Source: Austropuccinia psidii (lineage: Eukaryota > Basidiomycota > Pucciniomycetes > Pucciniales > Sphaerophragmiaceae). Taken from it: DNA of 64,000 nt. Both the position numbers and the translations under genes were made by a program. Of the stretch, positions 34,874 through 46,205 are shown in pieces (positions within the stretch are counted from its first letter, which is position 1; each line of letters begins with the position of its first letter). The notes beneath the pieces are model-generated. The model was not told the origin of the DNA. It saw nothing but the letters and a program-made list of their open reading frames with translations, and did not search any database. The DNA lies in contig JALGQZ010000018.1 in assembly GCA_023105745.1 (NCBI GenBank), positions 15,509,773 to 15,573,772 of the forward strand, read 5' to 3'.

Positions 34874-36350
34874 TGTGGGCCTGTGAGTCCAATCATAGCA
34901 CCAGAATGACATCCAAAATACCATAATTAATGGCATGAAGAGTATTAAGCAAACATAGACAAGACAGGTATTATATAAAGAAGCAAAATTGCCAAATATA
35001 AAAGTACAAACCTTACCCAAATAGGATAAGATAAGACAAAGAGATGCACTGTCAAAGAGGAGACCAAATAAGCAGAACCCTTATTTTAACCTCTCATCTA
35101 AACTTTGCATATTTAATGCCAAAAACCACCAAAATGGTATTTTTCTCAAATCTCTCAAGGAGAGATATCCAATGGTACCATCCATTCCTCTGTATAATTC
35201 CTACTTCATGAGATACCATTATACCACCTTTACTCATCAAGAAACCCTCAAAGATTGGAGAGGGCTTGTACAAAGCTGTACAGAAGCCCAACCAAATTGA
35301 AGAACTGAGTGAGAGCTTCAATTTGAGATACCCCTTACCCCTGTACCTTCAAAACTGGCAGAAAGATCTTGGATCAAAGGCTTAGAAAACCAAATACAGG
35401 CTTTCCGAAAGCAATAATATAAGGAAAAACCTGTATTTTTGCCGTATATTCATAGAGCTATACATGGAGGTATACAAAATTTTAGAGATTATCAATCCCT
35501 AAGATTTTGTATTATTCAAACTATCATACCTTCCAAATTTACAGAGATATCTGGCTTGTAATTTTAACAAGCCATATACCAATGTACAAAAATACATCAA
35601 AAAAGTAGAAACACTTATAGCTTTTTCAATTTTTGAGGCGGGCTTCCATAAAGCATACCAAATTGAAAAACACATCAAGATCTTAAATCCTATTCTCTTG
35701 AATTATTCATATCCCTAAAGCTGACTGATATATCTGGGTTGAAAGTTTTTCTGACCAATACTGTCCTGTGCAAAACCTGTACCAACCAGTACTGGATTAA
35801 TACTTAAAATAATGGTTTTTTTAACATTAAAACCACCCAGAATGACTAATATTAGTCATTCAAACATTTTGGAAATGTTATAATAGTGGTGATGTGGCCT
35901 GTGAAGATTTTATTCACCATTTATTGATTCAGAGTGATCATTTGTGGTCCCAAAACCACAATTCAGCCCCCAGAGTGAGAATTCTCACCCTGCATACATG
36001 TGAAGAGCTTACCAGCCTCTCACAGTCCCCAAAAGGGATGAAAAAAGGCCTTTTATTCCCGGAAAAGGACCTCATCATCATGAATTAGCATCCTTACATA
36101 GTAAAATAGTCTTGTACCAGTAGTACTCTTAGGATCATATCAATATAATTAAATTAATTAATCATTGTAGTGATTCTTACAGTCCATTGATACTAAATCA
36201 TTTCAACCAAGGTTCTCAGTAGATTCATCACCACTCTTATCATATAACAGTAGAGCCTTTTAGCTATATTTTAAGCTATTTTTATTGCATCAAAGTCATA
36301 ATGCTAGATTGTATTTACTGTTTTTGAGCTACTACATGCTCACCCTGACA
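34874..36350 (+). repeat. 3' LTR of element O (1477 bp)
   Basis: It starts TGTGGGCCTGTGAG and ends CACCCTGACA, followed by ATTTC. It matches the split 5' LTR at 13267-24815 in order, but lacks the TRIM and element B. It is also related to the minus-strand solo LTR at 41666-43103. No coding sequence is seen. Confidence 0.88.
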
Positions 36351-36355
36351 ATTTC

Positions 36356-36550
36356 TATGGGATCACTCCCTCCACTAATCAATCACCTCATCAGTATCAA
36401 ACAACTCAATTATAATTAAAAGTGTCAATATTTTCTTGCACAAGTATTTCATTTCACAATCCTGTTTTCCAACCTCATCCACAACTCCCAATGACCAATC
36501 TTCTCCCCCATATTAGAGTTAAATGAGGTGCCATTAAATGCCGCGGGGCG
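36356..36550. other. Spacer between elements O and C
   Basis: About 195 bases with a C/T-rich plus strand, like the sequence left of element O, ending GCCGCGGGGCG at the edge of element C. No gene is seen. It does not resemble the D-type LTR found on the other side of element C. Confidence 0.5.
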
Positions 36551-38351
36551 TTTAAGGTGTGGATATGAAACTTTGATTATAAATCAAGTACTTTTCCTGT
36601 CCTCAAAATTTGTATAAGGTAAAAATATGATTAAAAATAGTATAAAATAGTATTTTTTCAAGAGAAAACACACCAATTTTATTTTTTTTAACTTTATAAG
36701 TATAAAACAGTCATATTACAAAGATTTATTGTTTTAAAAACAATAAAGATTTATCCAAAAAGACTCTACAAGATATATTTAAGGCTACAAAAGAAATTTC
36801 TTCAAGAGAAATTTCAATTGGAATTAATTGAGCAAAGAACTGCAAGCAATTGAATAAAGAAAAAAGTCTTTAAAAAGATAATTAAAGAGAAAAAACTGCC
36901 AAAAGTGACCAGAGTGAATTTGGAAACAAAGTGACAAAGTCAACAGTGATGAAAGATGCTTTAATTGACTTATGGGGTGGTTCAAGGGGTAAAAATGATT
37001 ATAAGAGTTAGAAACAATGATTATAATGATTTTTTAACGTGGTTAAAAGGTTCATAATGATTTGAAAAGGGTGGTTGGAATCTTTTATTGATTGGTTTAA
37101 CAGTGTTTAAACTAATTATAAAAGGAAAAGATTCTAACATGAAGAGAAAAGTGGGGCAAAGAAGATATTCTTTTATAGCCATCAATTTTCTTGCTAAAAA
37201 AGTAACTTTTACTCTTGTCAGTCGTGGAAAACACTCTGACAAGAGAAAAGACAATGATGGCATCATTGAACCCTGGTTTAGAGCAAAAAAGGGCTGGTTT
37301 TCGCAATTTTAGACCCTTAAATCAGCCATTACTATAGTAATACCTGGTCAAGAGCCTTAAAAACATGTTATAATGTGGGTAAGAGACATAGAAACCAGTT
37401 GAAGCTGTTTTTACTAAGATTTTTGTAACTTAAGGGTAGTTCTACCCTCTTGGCAACAGTTAAAACTGCCCTGGTTGGTATCAAAACCTCATCATCAATT
37501 AAGTCACAGACCTTGTGACTCAATTCCAGGCCAAAAGTGATGGGATGAACTTTTATGTGGATTTTGATATCCCATGCCTTTCAGCCAGGACTTTGGGGGT
37601 CTGGCACCCCCTTGGAGCTAGAGTCCCTTTCCCCCCCAGAATTAATCTTTCCAATTTATTTTTTCTTTAATTCCTCATCATGTAATATAATTGTAATTTA
37701 CACATACAATTAAATTGAGTTTTAAAGTACACAACTGTAATAATTGATACCTCATATGTAAATTACAGCTCACTTATGTAATACACATGGACATTTTGAC
37801 ATTTCAATTTAAAATACTTCAATTCCTCATAACTTCTAAACCACACACAACACCTCAATTTTGACACAAAAATTGATGGTTAACACCACATGTGGTGTGA
37901 ATTCAATTAAGGTTTTGAGAATTTTCAACTCTTGTACATAAAATACTAAAAACTTCATTTAAGCTTATTTAGAGTTGAGTTACAGAAATTTTACCCAGAG
38001 GTGACCCCACCTTATTTTGTATGGGGAATCCAATGGTGAAGTAATTTTCTCAAGTTTGTTTATTGGATAAAAAGCTATAATATATTTTATGTAATATTTT
38101 ACCAAAAATATTTTAATTTCATTAATTTTATTAAAAATTCATCTTTACTTAATTTTTTCAAGTAAAATGCAATTTCACAATTTTTAAAATTTAATGTAAT
38201 TTTTATTTTAGATTATAATTCCATTTTTATTTTTGTATTTATATTTCATTTTTCATTTTTATCATATAAATAAATTTCTTTTATTTATATTTATATCTTA
38301 TTTTTTTATTTGTGGTCTTTTGGGTATATGAAAATACCTCTAAGGCTCACA
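36551..38351 (-). repeat. 3' LTR of element C (1801 bp)
   Basis: On the minus strand it starts TGTGAGCCTTAGAGG and ends ATCCACACCTTAAA; the other copies end CCTTACA, so the terminal CA has decayed here. A TATA box (TATAAAAG on the minus strand) lies at 37170-37177. It matches the copies at 46206-49877 and 47883-49721. Confidence 0.9.
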
Positions 38352-38366
38352 TTCCCTCCCCCTAAA
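38352..38366 (-). other. Polypurine tract of element C
   Basis: On the minus strand TTTAGGGGGAGGGAA directly precedes the 3' LTR start TGTGAGCC. Confidence 0.7.
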
Positions 38367-38370
38367 GAAG

Positions 38371-41300
38371 AATATTACTTTGTAATATTGTTATTTCTAG
38401 TGTGTCTGAATATTCTGAGAGGTTTAGTAGCTTCAGGTATGTCCTTTTCTGCCAATCATTTGTCTTCACAAGTGTGGTCACTGTACCTAACAAGTTATTC
38501 CCTTACTTTATTGGTTCTCATCTTTATTTCTTTGAGAACTTTGGTAATCTTCTTAATACCAGATGATTAAATAGGAGTCATAACTTGGGGAACTTTATTT
38601 CTCAAAGGAAACTTTCCAGCATCACTAAATTTATATGGCTTTATCAAGCTCGCTGAAAATGTAGGATGCTTATTGCTAAGTTCTTCAGATAATTCTACTT
38701 CAACAGCATTTTCTCCATGGAGGGCCTTAATAACAAAAGGTCCTGCAGAGGAATCTTTGATCTTTTTGAATCCTTTGATGTTATTGAAGTTAGTGGTGGA
38801 TATAAGTACTAAATCCCCCACTATGATATCTGGAGTGGTATGTGACTTGTACCATTTGTCCTTAGCATATGCAAAAGAGTCTTCCATGCACTTTACTGCA
38901 TGCTTTCTAGCTTTGTCTAGCATTCCTTTGAAGCCATCAGCTTTAGGATTTATTTCAACCAATTATTTCCCCAAGGAATCTTGAGGTAATTTGGGATTCC
39001 ACCCTTTTTGTAGAATAGCAGGAGTTTGATTGGTACTGGCATGGATGGATGTCTTATATGCCAATTCTAGTTCTGGTAAAAGAGTACACCAATAATGGGT
39101 AAATCCATCAAAATACTTGAATTCAAGGCCATATGCACAAAACCTTTCACAATATCTTCCAAGGTTTGGATGATCCTTTCAGCCAGACCAGCCGTTTGTG
39201 GGTGGTTGGCTGCAGAGAAGGATAATTTTATCCCAAATAGTTGGTGAAGATTTGTCCATAGTGCTGAGGTGAATTTGGGATCTCTGTCACTAATGATGTT
39301 TGTGAATATGCCAGTCCATGATATTACTCTATTCCATATCAGAAAAGCTGTATCCATGACTGTATCATCCTTGTGACATGGTAGAAAGAATTTAGTCTTA
39401 CTAAATCTGTCAACAATCACTAGGCAAGCTTTATAACTTCTGTCACCCCCTGGTGGTAGACCAGTTACCCAATCCATATGGAAAATTTCCCAAGGTCTGC
39501 TGGGTTCTTGGATATTGATCATATTTCCAGGTCTTTTGCCAGTGGATTTAATTGCTTTTTGACATCTGTCACAGGTTTTGCAATACTATGCAACATCTTT
39601 CTGCCACATTGGCCACCATATGCAGGTTTTTATTTTTTCTCTTGTTCTGTCTTCAGACATATGTCCTGAGAAAGGGCTGTCATGGCATTCTTTAAGTACA
39701 TGATTGATTAAGGACCTGTCCACAACTGTCATGACACATGTATGCTTAGTTATGTGGTAACTTATACCATCCAGTAAATGGAATCTTCCTTCATCATATG
39801 ATTTTCTCCATATCCCATCTAAGGCCTGTATCAAAGAATTGTCTTTACAGTACTTAGTAAGTAATTGGCATAGAATGAAACAATTTTTATCCTTAGTATA
39901 AATGTTCCTTACCTCCTCAGAGAAAGTGGTGTTCAGTTCTGTAACACTGATTCATTCTATGGGGATTTATGGTGAAGCTTCCTCTGGAACATAAGCAGGA
40001 TTATCCATATTATTTGGTAATGGTCATCTGCTCAGTCCATCTGAATTTTGATGAATATTCCCATCTTTCTGAACAATGGTCATATTGCCGCTATACTCTT
40101 GTATGGCTATTTGCCATCTGAGCATATGCCTGTTAGGAGTCTTCATGTTTAAAAGTGACTTAACAGTGGTAGAATCTGTTATTAATTCGGAAACACATCC
40201 TTCCAGAAATTAATTTAGCTTTTCTAAGGCCCAGACAAGGCATAAGAACTCCATTTGACTGGCTCCATATCTGGCTTCAGTTGGTTTGATTTGCCTGGAT
40301 AAGAAGAATATGGGTCCTTCCACAGGTTTATAATTGATAATCTGGACTTTATGAAGTGCAGCACCAAGCCCATCTCCTGATGCATCAATATAAAGCTTAA
40401 AAGGCAGCTTAAAGTCTGGCATCAGTAAGAGTGGAGCAGTGGTCAAGGCTTGTCTCAAAGATTCAAAGGCCTTGACTCTGTCAACAGTCATTACAAATAC
40501 TGTGTCTTTGTCACATAATTTATAAAGAGGTCTTGCTATGGATGCAAAATCTTTAATGTGTTGCCTTTAATATCCTGAAAACCCCAAATATGACTGAATT
40601 TCTTTCTTGTTCTGAGGCATGAGTTTCAGCAATACTGCTGCAACCTTGTTTTTGTCAATTCCAAGGGATAAACCAGATACTACATGTCCCAGTGCTTTAA
40701 GTTCTTTAAATCCAAAATGGCATTTCTTTAAAGAAATTTTCATGTTGACAGATTGGGTTTTTGTCAAAACTCTGGATAATCTGTACATATTTTCTTCCCA
40801 AGTTTTGGAACAGACAATAATGTCATCAATGTAAATGATTAACCATCCTTCTGAAAGTTGTTCAGAGAAGATTTCATTCATCATTCTTTGGAAGTGTGAA
40901 GGTGCATTCTTGATACCAAAAGAAATCCTCAAATATTCATATACTCAAAAATGAACAATGATTCTCAAGTATTTTCTTGCCCTTGGTGTCACTACATTCT
41001 GGTGAAATCCTTTAAGAGCATCCATAGTGGTTATATACACTGCTTGAGATATCTGGGTAAGGGAAATTTGGATTTTTGGTATTGGGTACCTGTCTAGAAC
41101 AGTGCAAGTGCTCAGAGCTCTAAAGTCCCCAACCATTCTAAATTTTCCATCATTCCATGCCACTATGACTGGTGTAGTTATTTCTACTTCCTCATTATGG
41201 CCAACCTTTCTTATTACACCAAGGTCTAGAAGTTCTTTAATATGAATTTCTAGAGCTTCTCTTTACTTAGGACTTGATGGATATGCAGGTCTTCTTAAGG

Positions 41301-41660
41301 GTGGTGGATAAGGTCTTTCATATTAAGGATGATGTCAACTTCATGACCAATAATTGCTGTCAAAGGTTTTTTGTCTGATGCAAATGCTTCTTTGTGGTCA
41401 TATAAAAGGGAAGAAAGTTCATTTTCCTGACTATCAGTCAGATAAAGGCTTATCTCAGTTTCATTTAACTGTTCAGATTTGAATCTTTCCAACTCTAAGC
41501 TGACTGGTGCTACTTTACTAACTGTAATTTGTCTTTTAAATGGTAAAAAGGCAAATTTTTGACACTTATTGTCCCCAATAGTAAAGTATCTGTCCTTGTT
41601 GTTATGTAAATCTATTCCATAAATGAGCAAATAGTCACTTCCCAATATAAAATGGGTACT
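38371..41660 (-). pseudogene. Gypsy C pol: RT, RNase H, integrase, chromodomain
   Basis: From the solo O LTR leftward come the end of the protease region (LLIYGIDLHN), the RT (KFRMVGDFRAL, FGIKNAPSHFQRMM, YIDD), RNase H ([14 protein letters not shown]) and integrase. The integrase finger has HECHDS-type histidines and CKTCDRCQK. Its catalytic triad is intact: HMDWVTGLPP, SDRDPKF and GLAER. The chromodomain tail is present at about 38371-38567 but holds several stops. Breaks are frequent: frame changes near 41300 and 40940, and stops near 40567, 40210, 39586, 39067 and 38567. It is the closest relative in the window of the integrase at 3-1553. Confidence 0.88.
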
Positions 41661-41665
41661 AGAGC

Positions 41666-43103
41666 TGTAAGGCTGAGTCTATGATAAAAGTATTATAAGT
41701 GTATTTACAGCTTTTAACTATGACTGTGACATGGTAAAAAGGATTAAAAAAGGGTATGAGGATTAAAAAGGGTTTAATGTAAGAACAAAAGGGCTTTACT
41801 ATATTAAATATAGTGGTGGTGAGCGCTGTTGAAAGCCCTGGGTGCAGCTTTACCTGTTGGGTTACAATAATAAAGACTAAAATAATTAAAATTTTAATTA
41901 TACCTGTTTATTACCCAAGAGTAAAACTGTTTTTGACAGTTTACTACGTAGGGTATTCAAGAGCAGGATGAGGAAAGCTATTCTGGCTGTGAAAAGCCTC
42001 CTTTTTATCCTGAAATGGGGTGGAAGGGCTGTTAGACCTTTCCACGTAGAGGAAGTGAATATTTTTTCACTCTCTGCGACATGCTTGTGGTTTGCAAGGA
42101 CCTGTATAGCCTATATTGGGCTCAGATGTGGCTTTGAAACCACATCTGGGTAGCTTCCACCAATACAGGGTGAAAACTTTCCCCTGGGGATCACATAGCC
42201 CTCTTCTGACGTGTATGACACGTAGAATGCTGTACAGAAACTGGATGGGACCCCAGTATTGACTTACCTATGAGGTATTGAAGTATAAACATGCTTCTTT
42301 GTCAGTTTGACACCTCATAATCATGGTTATGGGATGTTATCCCATGGTAAAGCTGTATTGGTCAGAATGTGGAATTTTGACCTTAAACCAGCTATAACTT
42401 TGTCAGTTCTTGAGATATCAACCTCAAAACTGAATCGGTGTGTAGCCCTGTATGTGTTCTACACAATGGTATCTTATTTGAAATGGTTATCATTAGATAT
42501 GGCAAAGTTATGCCATGTACAAGAGTTTTGTACACATGCGTGGTTTAGCCAAAAAAGCTGTATTGGGCTTGTTTTCCCCATAACTTCTGTTATAGTTGAG
42601 ATATGAAGAAATTGGTGACACAATCAGATAGCCCTGATTGTTCTCTTTCCAAAAAGACCCCACTTTAGGTATCTCACACTAAAACTGTAGAAGCTAGATG
42701 AGAGGTGAATGTTTTGTTCACCCTTATTTGGCCTGAATTTGACCATAACTTCTGTAATACTGGTGCTAGCTCAGTTTGGCTGGTACCATTGGATATCCCT
42801 GACGTAGAGCTTTATTTTGCATACCCATTTGATGGGGTTAAGCCTCTTACTCTGTATTTCAGATGAGAGGTGAAAATTAAGGTTTATCCTCAGCAATAAC
42901 TTTGAGCATGAATAACTTTGTTATTCTTTGTCCTATGATGATGGGACTTGTATATTTGGAAAGGGGTGAGTTTCCTCTTTCTTCTGATATCTTTTGAGCT
43001 AATTTTGCTCAGCGCCATGTTTTGGTGGTATCCTTGCTATGCCATTGGTTTATGGTATTTTGGCTGTCATGCTTGTGCTCTGGTTTTGAGTCACAGGCTG
43101 ACA
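41666..43103 (-). repeat. Solo LTR of family O inside element C protease
   Basis: On the minus strand this 1438-bp insertion starts TGTCAGCCTGTGACTC and ends GACTCAGCCTTACA. AGAGC flanks both sides (41661-41665 and 43104-43108). Its start tracks the O LTR (GCCTGTGA, then CATGACA-CCAAAATACCATA, then AATGGCAT). Removing it with one AGAGC rejoins the protease frame of element C (ENCS, then STHFILGSDYL). It has no coding content. Confidence 0.88.
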
Positions 43104-43108
43104 AGAGC

Positions 43109-45941
43109 AATTTTCCATAACACCAAATTCAACAGTGATTCTTAAATTTCCATTAATATTTGCAAATATGACATTGGTCTCAAAGATTCCCAATGCTTTC
43201 ATTGGATTACTTGCAATATTGAATTTTATGCCATACATTGGTAACAATTGGTCTTTAAAATTTGGTACACAAGCCTTAAGAAAAGATTTGGAAACACAAG
43301 AGCAGAAGGCTCCTTGGTCAAGTAAAATCTTAGTGGGCTTGTTTTCAATTACTTCTTCTGCTATACAGGAGTTACCAGCTGTATAACCTTTTCCCCTGTT
43401 TGGTTTGGTTTTCATAAGTTGTGCATCTGGAATTCTTGAAAAATCAAGTTTACCATTGCTTGATTGTAGCAAGTGGGAATAAGATTCCATTATTTCAAAG
43501 GTAGAATTAATATTTTCTATATCTCTTGAAGATTCAGAAAATATTGATGACTTATCATCTGAATTTTCTTCAATTATATTATCATCTTTTTTAACATCAG
43601 GTTCTTTTTCAATGTCAATTTCATTGATTTTCCCCCTCTTTGGACATGTATTAGCTAAGTGGGTGGTTCTTTGGCAAACATGGCACTTTCTGATTATATC
43701 TGCAGACTTATACCAAACATTATTAGAACTTTCTTTGGGATTTTTTTCCACAGTATCTTTCCAAGGTGTATTAAATCTTGTTTTGAGATTCACCCTACTA
43801 GAACCAATCCTGGTTCTGGTGGTTACTTCTTCCAATATATCAATAATATTTTCTGCTGAAGATTTTTCAGTAGTCCTGCTTTTGACAGCATGCTCTAAGT
43901 CACCTCCACATTGTCACAAAATCCTTCTGTGGATTATAAATTCTGACATGTCAGGATACAATGCTGTTAATCAGTCTTTTTGTTTGCAAAACCATGGTAA
44001 AGATTTGTCTTTATCAGCATTAAATTTGGCAGATTCAAAGGCTGTTTCCACTTTAAACCTCCAAGAATCATTAGCCCATTTGTTGATAATTTGGGTTTTC
44101 CACCAAGTCCAACTTTGGTGTCCATGTGCTTGTCTTAATTTGATATACCATCTGTGAGCTGATCTGCTAAACAAGGTGTTAAATCTTTCTGTTACCAATC
44201 TGTCTGGTAATTCAAAATCTTCAATAATATCAATACCCCTTATGAATTCCATATTGTCATATTCTCCTTCACCACTGAAGTGAGGCCATTCCGTAATCTT
44301 TGGTACTTCTTTCAACAGCACTTTGCCCATTGATAGGTCCAGGTTATGGAAAGAGGTGGAAAATTCATTCTTTAGTTGTGAGTTTTCTACATCCAATACT
44401 TGTGGGTTGGAGATTCTTGTACCTTCATTTTGATTCAGAGTTGTAGACATTCTTGGTAAGGTGTGCAGTAATTGTTCAATATCATTCATTTTACTGTTAA
44501 TACAGCTTTGAGAATCTCTGACCTCATTTTGGAAGCTTTGTAGTAAATTTATTACTCCAATTTCATACATATCTTCCTTATGTGTTGATTCTTTCCATAA
44601 TTATGTCTGTCTTGTATTATCAACAATGACTTGATTCAACTTCATTGTTAATTTTCATACTTCTTGTTGTGAGGTGTAAAAACACTTTTTCAAGGCAATT
44701 TTATATGCCTTTACTTCAGTAAATGAATTTTCAACATCATCAAGCACTTTCTTATTATATTCCTTGATAATATTTATGTCTTTTTTTATTCTTGTTTCAA
44801 TTATGTAATAAATATTGAATTTAGAATATTTGTCTGTTAATTCTTTAATAATGACAGATTGTTCATTAAACTTATTTCCAAATTAATTTTCATTATTAGA
44901 AGGTTTATTTGTTCTTAAAGACCTTTCAAAACACATAAGTGTCTTATTTATTTGGCTCAGACTTAATTTATTTTTTTAATATTGTTACAAATTGATGAAT
45001 CTTTATCAGAAATGTGACTTTTTATGTCATTTATAGCTATTTACAAGTTTGAAATGCCATCTATCATATCAGAAATAATTTCTGATATTTTAGTCTGGCA
45101 TCCTCCTTTTTCTGTAATTCCATCATTTTTATGGCCATCTGAAATATATTTCCATGGAATCCTGCAGAATCTTTGGGATTCTGTAGCCCTGGCTGTAAGT
45201 TTTTGTAGCTGGTGCTTTGCCTTTGCCCTTGTTCTGAGCTTGTGGCTGATTTTTCACATTGGAATTGCTGCTGCTTGCTACTGGGGATGTTTTTGGCACT
45301 TTCTTGGGTGCTGAAGAGTTGTTTTTCCTCCATTCTGCCGTTCAAAGCATAATTTTTTTCTTTTCCATCAATGGATGCCATCCATTGAGTAACTTGCAAG
45401 TGTTGGGATGGCCCATAAATTTTCTCACAGTCAGGTAAGAGTTTGTCCAGTTTTTCCACAGATCTGCAAGGATCTGGGCTCCTTTGTGCTACAATGAATT
45501 GTTGTAGGCCTTCTGGCTGGCTTTTTATATGTCCACTTCTTCTTCTTGTGGCAGTGTCAGCTCTGTTTGAAGGTAAAGCAGTATTATCAGCTTCAGAATG
45601 GTATTATTTGTCATTTTAGGTTTAATTTACTGACCCTCGTCCTTCTGTAACTGATTGGCTTCTGCCATATTCACATCTATAACCCTTTTGGGAGCTTCTT
45701 GAGGGTTATTAGCTTGCTCCTGGTCTGGTTGAAGGCATAATTATGATTGAAAAAGCTTAAATAGTAATTTTATGTCAAAAAACTTACTGTTGGCCAAATT
45801 CTTAGCTTTTTGGAGAGTATTATTAATGTCCAAATTAATTAATTCTGAAAAAATGGGCTCTGGTTGATTATTCTGAGTTATAATAACAGTACTACTACGC
45901 TCAGAACTGACAGTACTTGCAGAGATAATGCTAGTTATCAT
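43109..45941 (-). pseudogene. Gypsy C gag and N-terminal protease
   Basis: Gag begins near 45941 (MITSIISASTVSSERSS). It runs through a Gln-rich region (45459-45064), a coiled-coil-like spacer with stops (about 45060-44575), and a capsid segment (44570-43971) with WPHFSGEGEYDNMEF and SAHRWYIKLRQ. After a stop at about 43975 it continues to a knuckle, CHVCQRTTHLANTC (Cx2Cx4Hx4C), near 43720-43680. The protease site near 43310 reads LLDQGAFCSCV, so the usual D-S/T-G is D-Q-G. The frame then enters the solo LTR at 43103. It was probably one Gag-Pro polyprotein. Confidence 0.85.
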
Positions 45942-46187
45942 TGATGCAGTCTCAAGGTTTGTCTTACCATGTTTTCAGAAACTAAAATTAATGAAAAAAG
46001 CAATTAATTAAGTAACAAATGGGTTTTCAAAAGAGAAAATGAAAATATAAGCCTCACTTATAATATGAAAAAGCTTTATTTCTCATGAAAGTTTTTTAAT
46101 TACAAGCAGTTTTTATGTATTTTTTAAATTTTTCAATATAAGAAAAAAATTAAAAAGGTAAAAATAATTATGCCACAGGTAAAATAT

Positions 46188-46205
46188 CACAGCTGGGCCC
46201 CCAAA
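46188..46205 (-). other. Candidate primer-binding site of element C
   Basis: On the minus strand TTTGGGGGCCCAGCTGTG directly follows the 5' LTR end CTTACA. TGG within the first bases and a GC-rich run fit a tRNA 3' end. The tRNA is not identified. Confidence 0.45.

Larger units (their letters stand above)
13267..36350 (+). mobile_element. Outer Gypsy-like element O (interrupted, about 23 kb)
   Basis: Two copies of one LTR, at 13267-24815 (split) and 34874-36350, enclose gag and protease relics on the plus strand. ATTTC flanks both outer ends (13262-13266 and 36351-36355), a 5-bp target duplication that ties the LTRs to one insertion. The LTR termini are TGTCAG and CTGACA at the left copy and TGTGGG and CTGACA at the right. 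Later insertions inside are a TRIM, element B, a D-type LTR, a Tc1 transposon and a solo A LTR. No reverse transcriptase or integrase is left between protease and 3' LTR, so O was either deleted or non-autonomous. Confidence 0.85.

Noticed and set aside
43612..44157. Plus-strand 181-residue frame
   Set aside because: It is antisense to the Gag of element C; its features are shadows of the minus-strand coding sequence.
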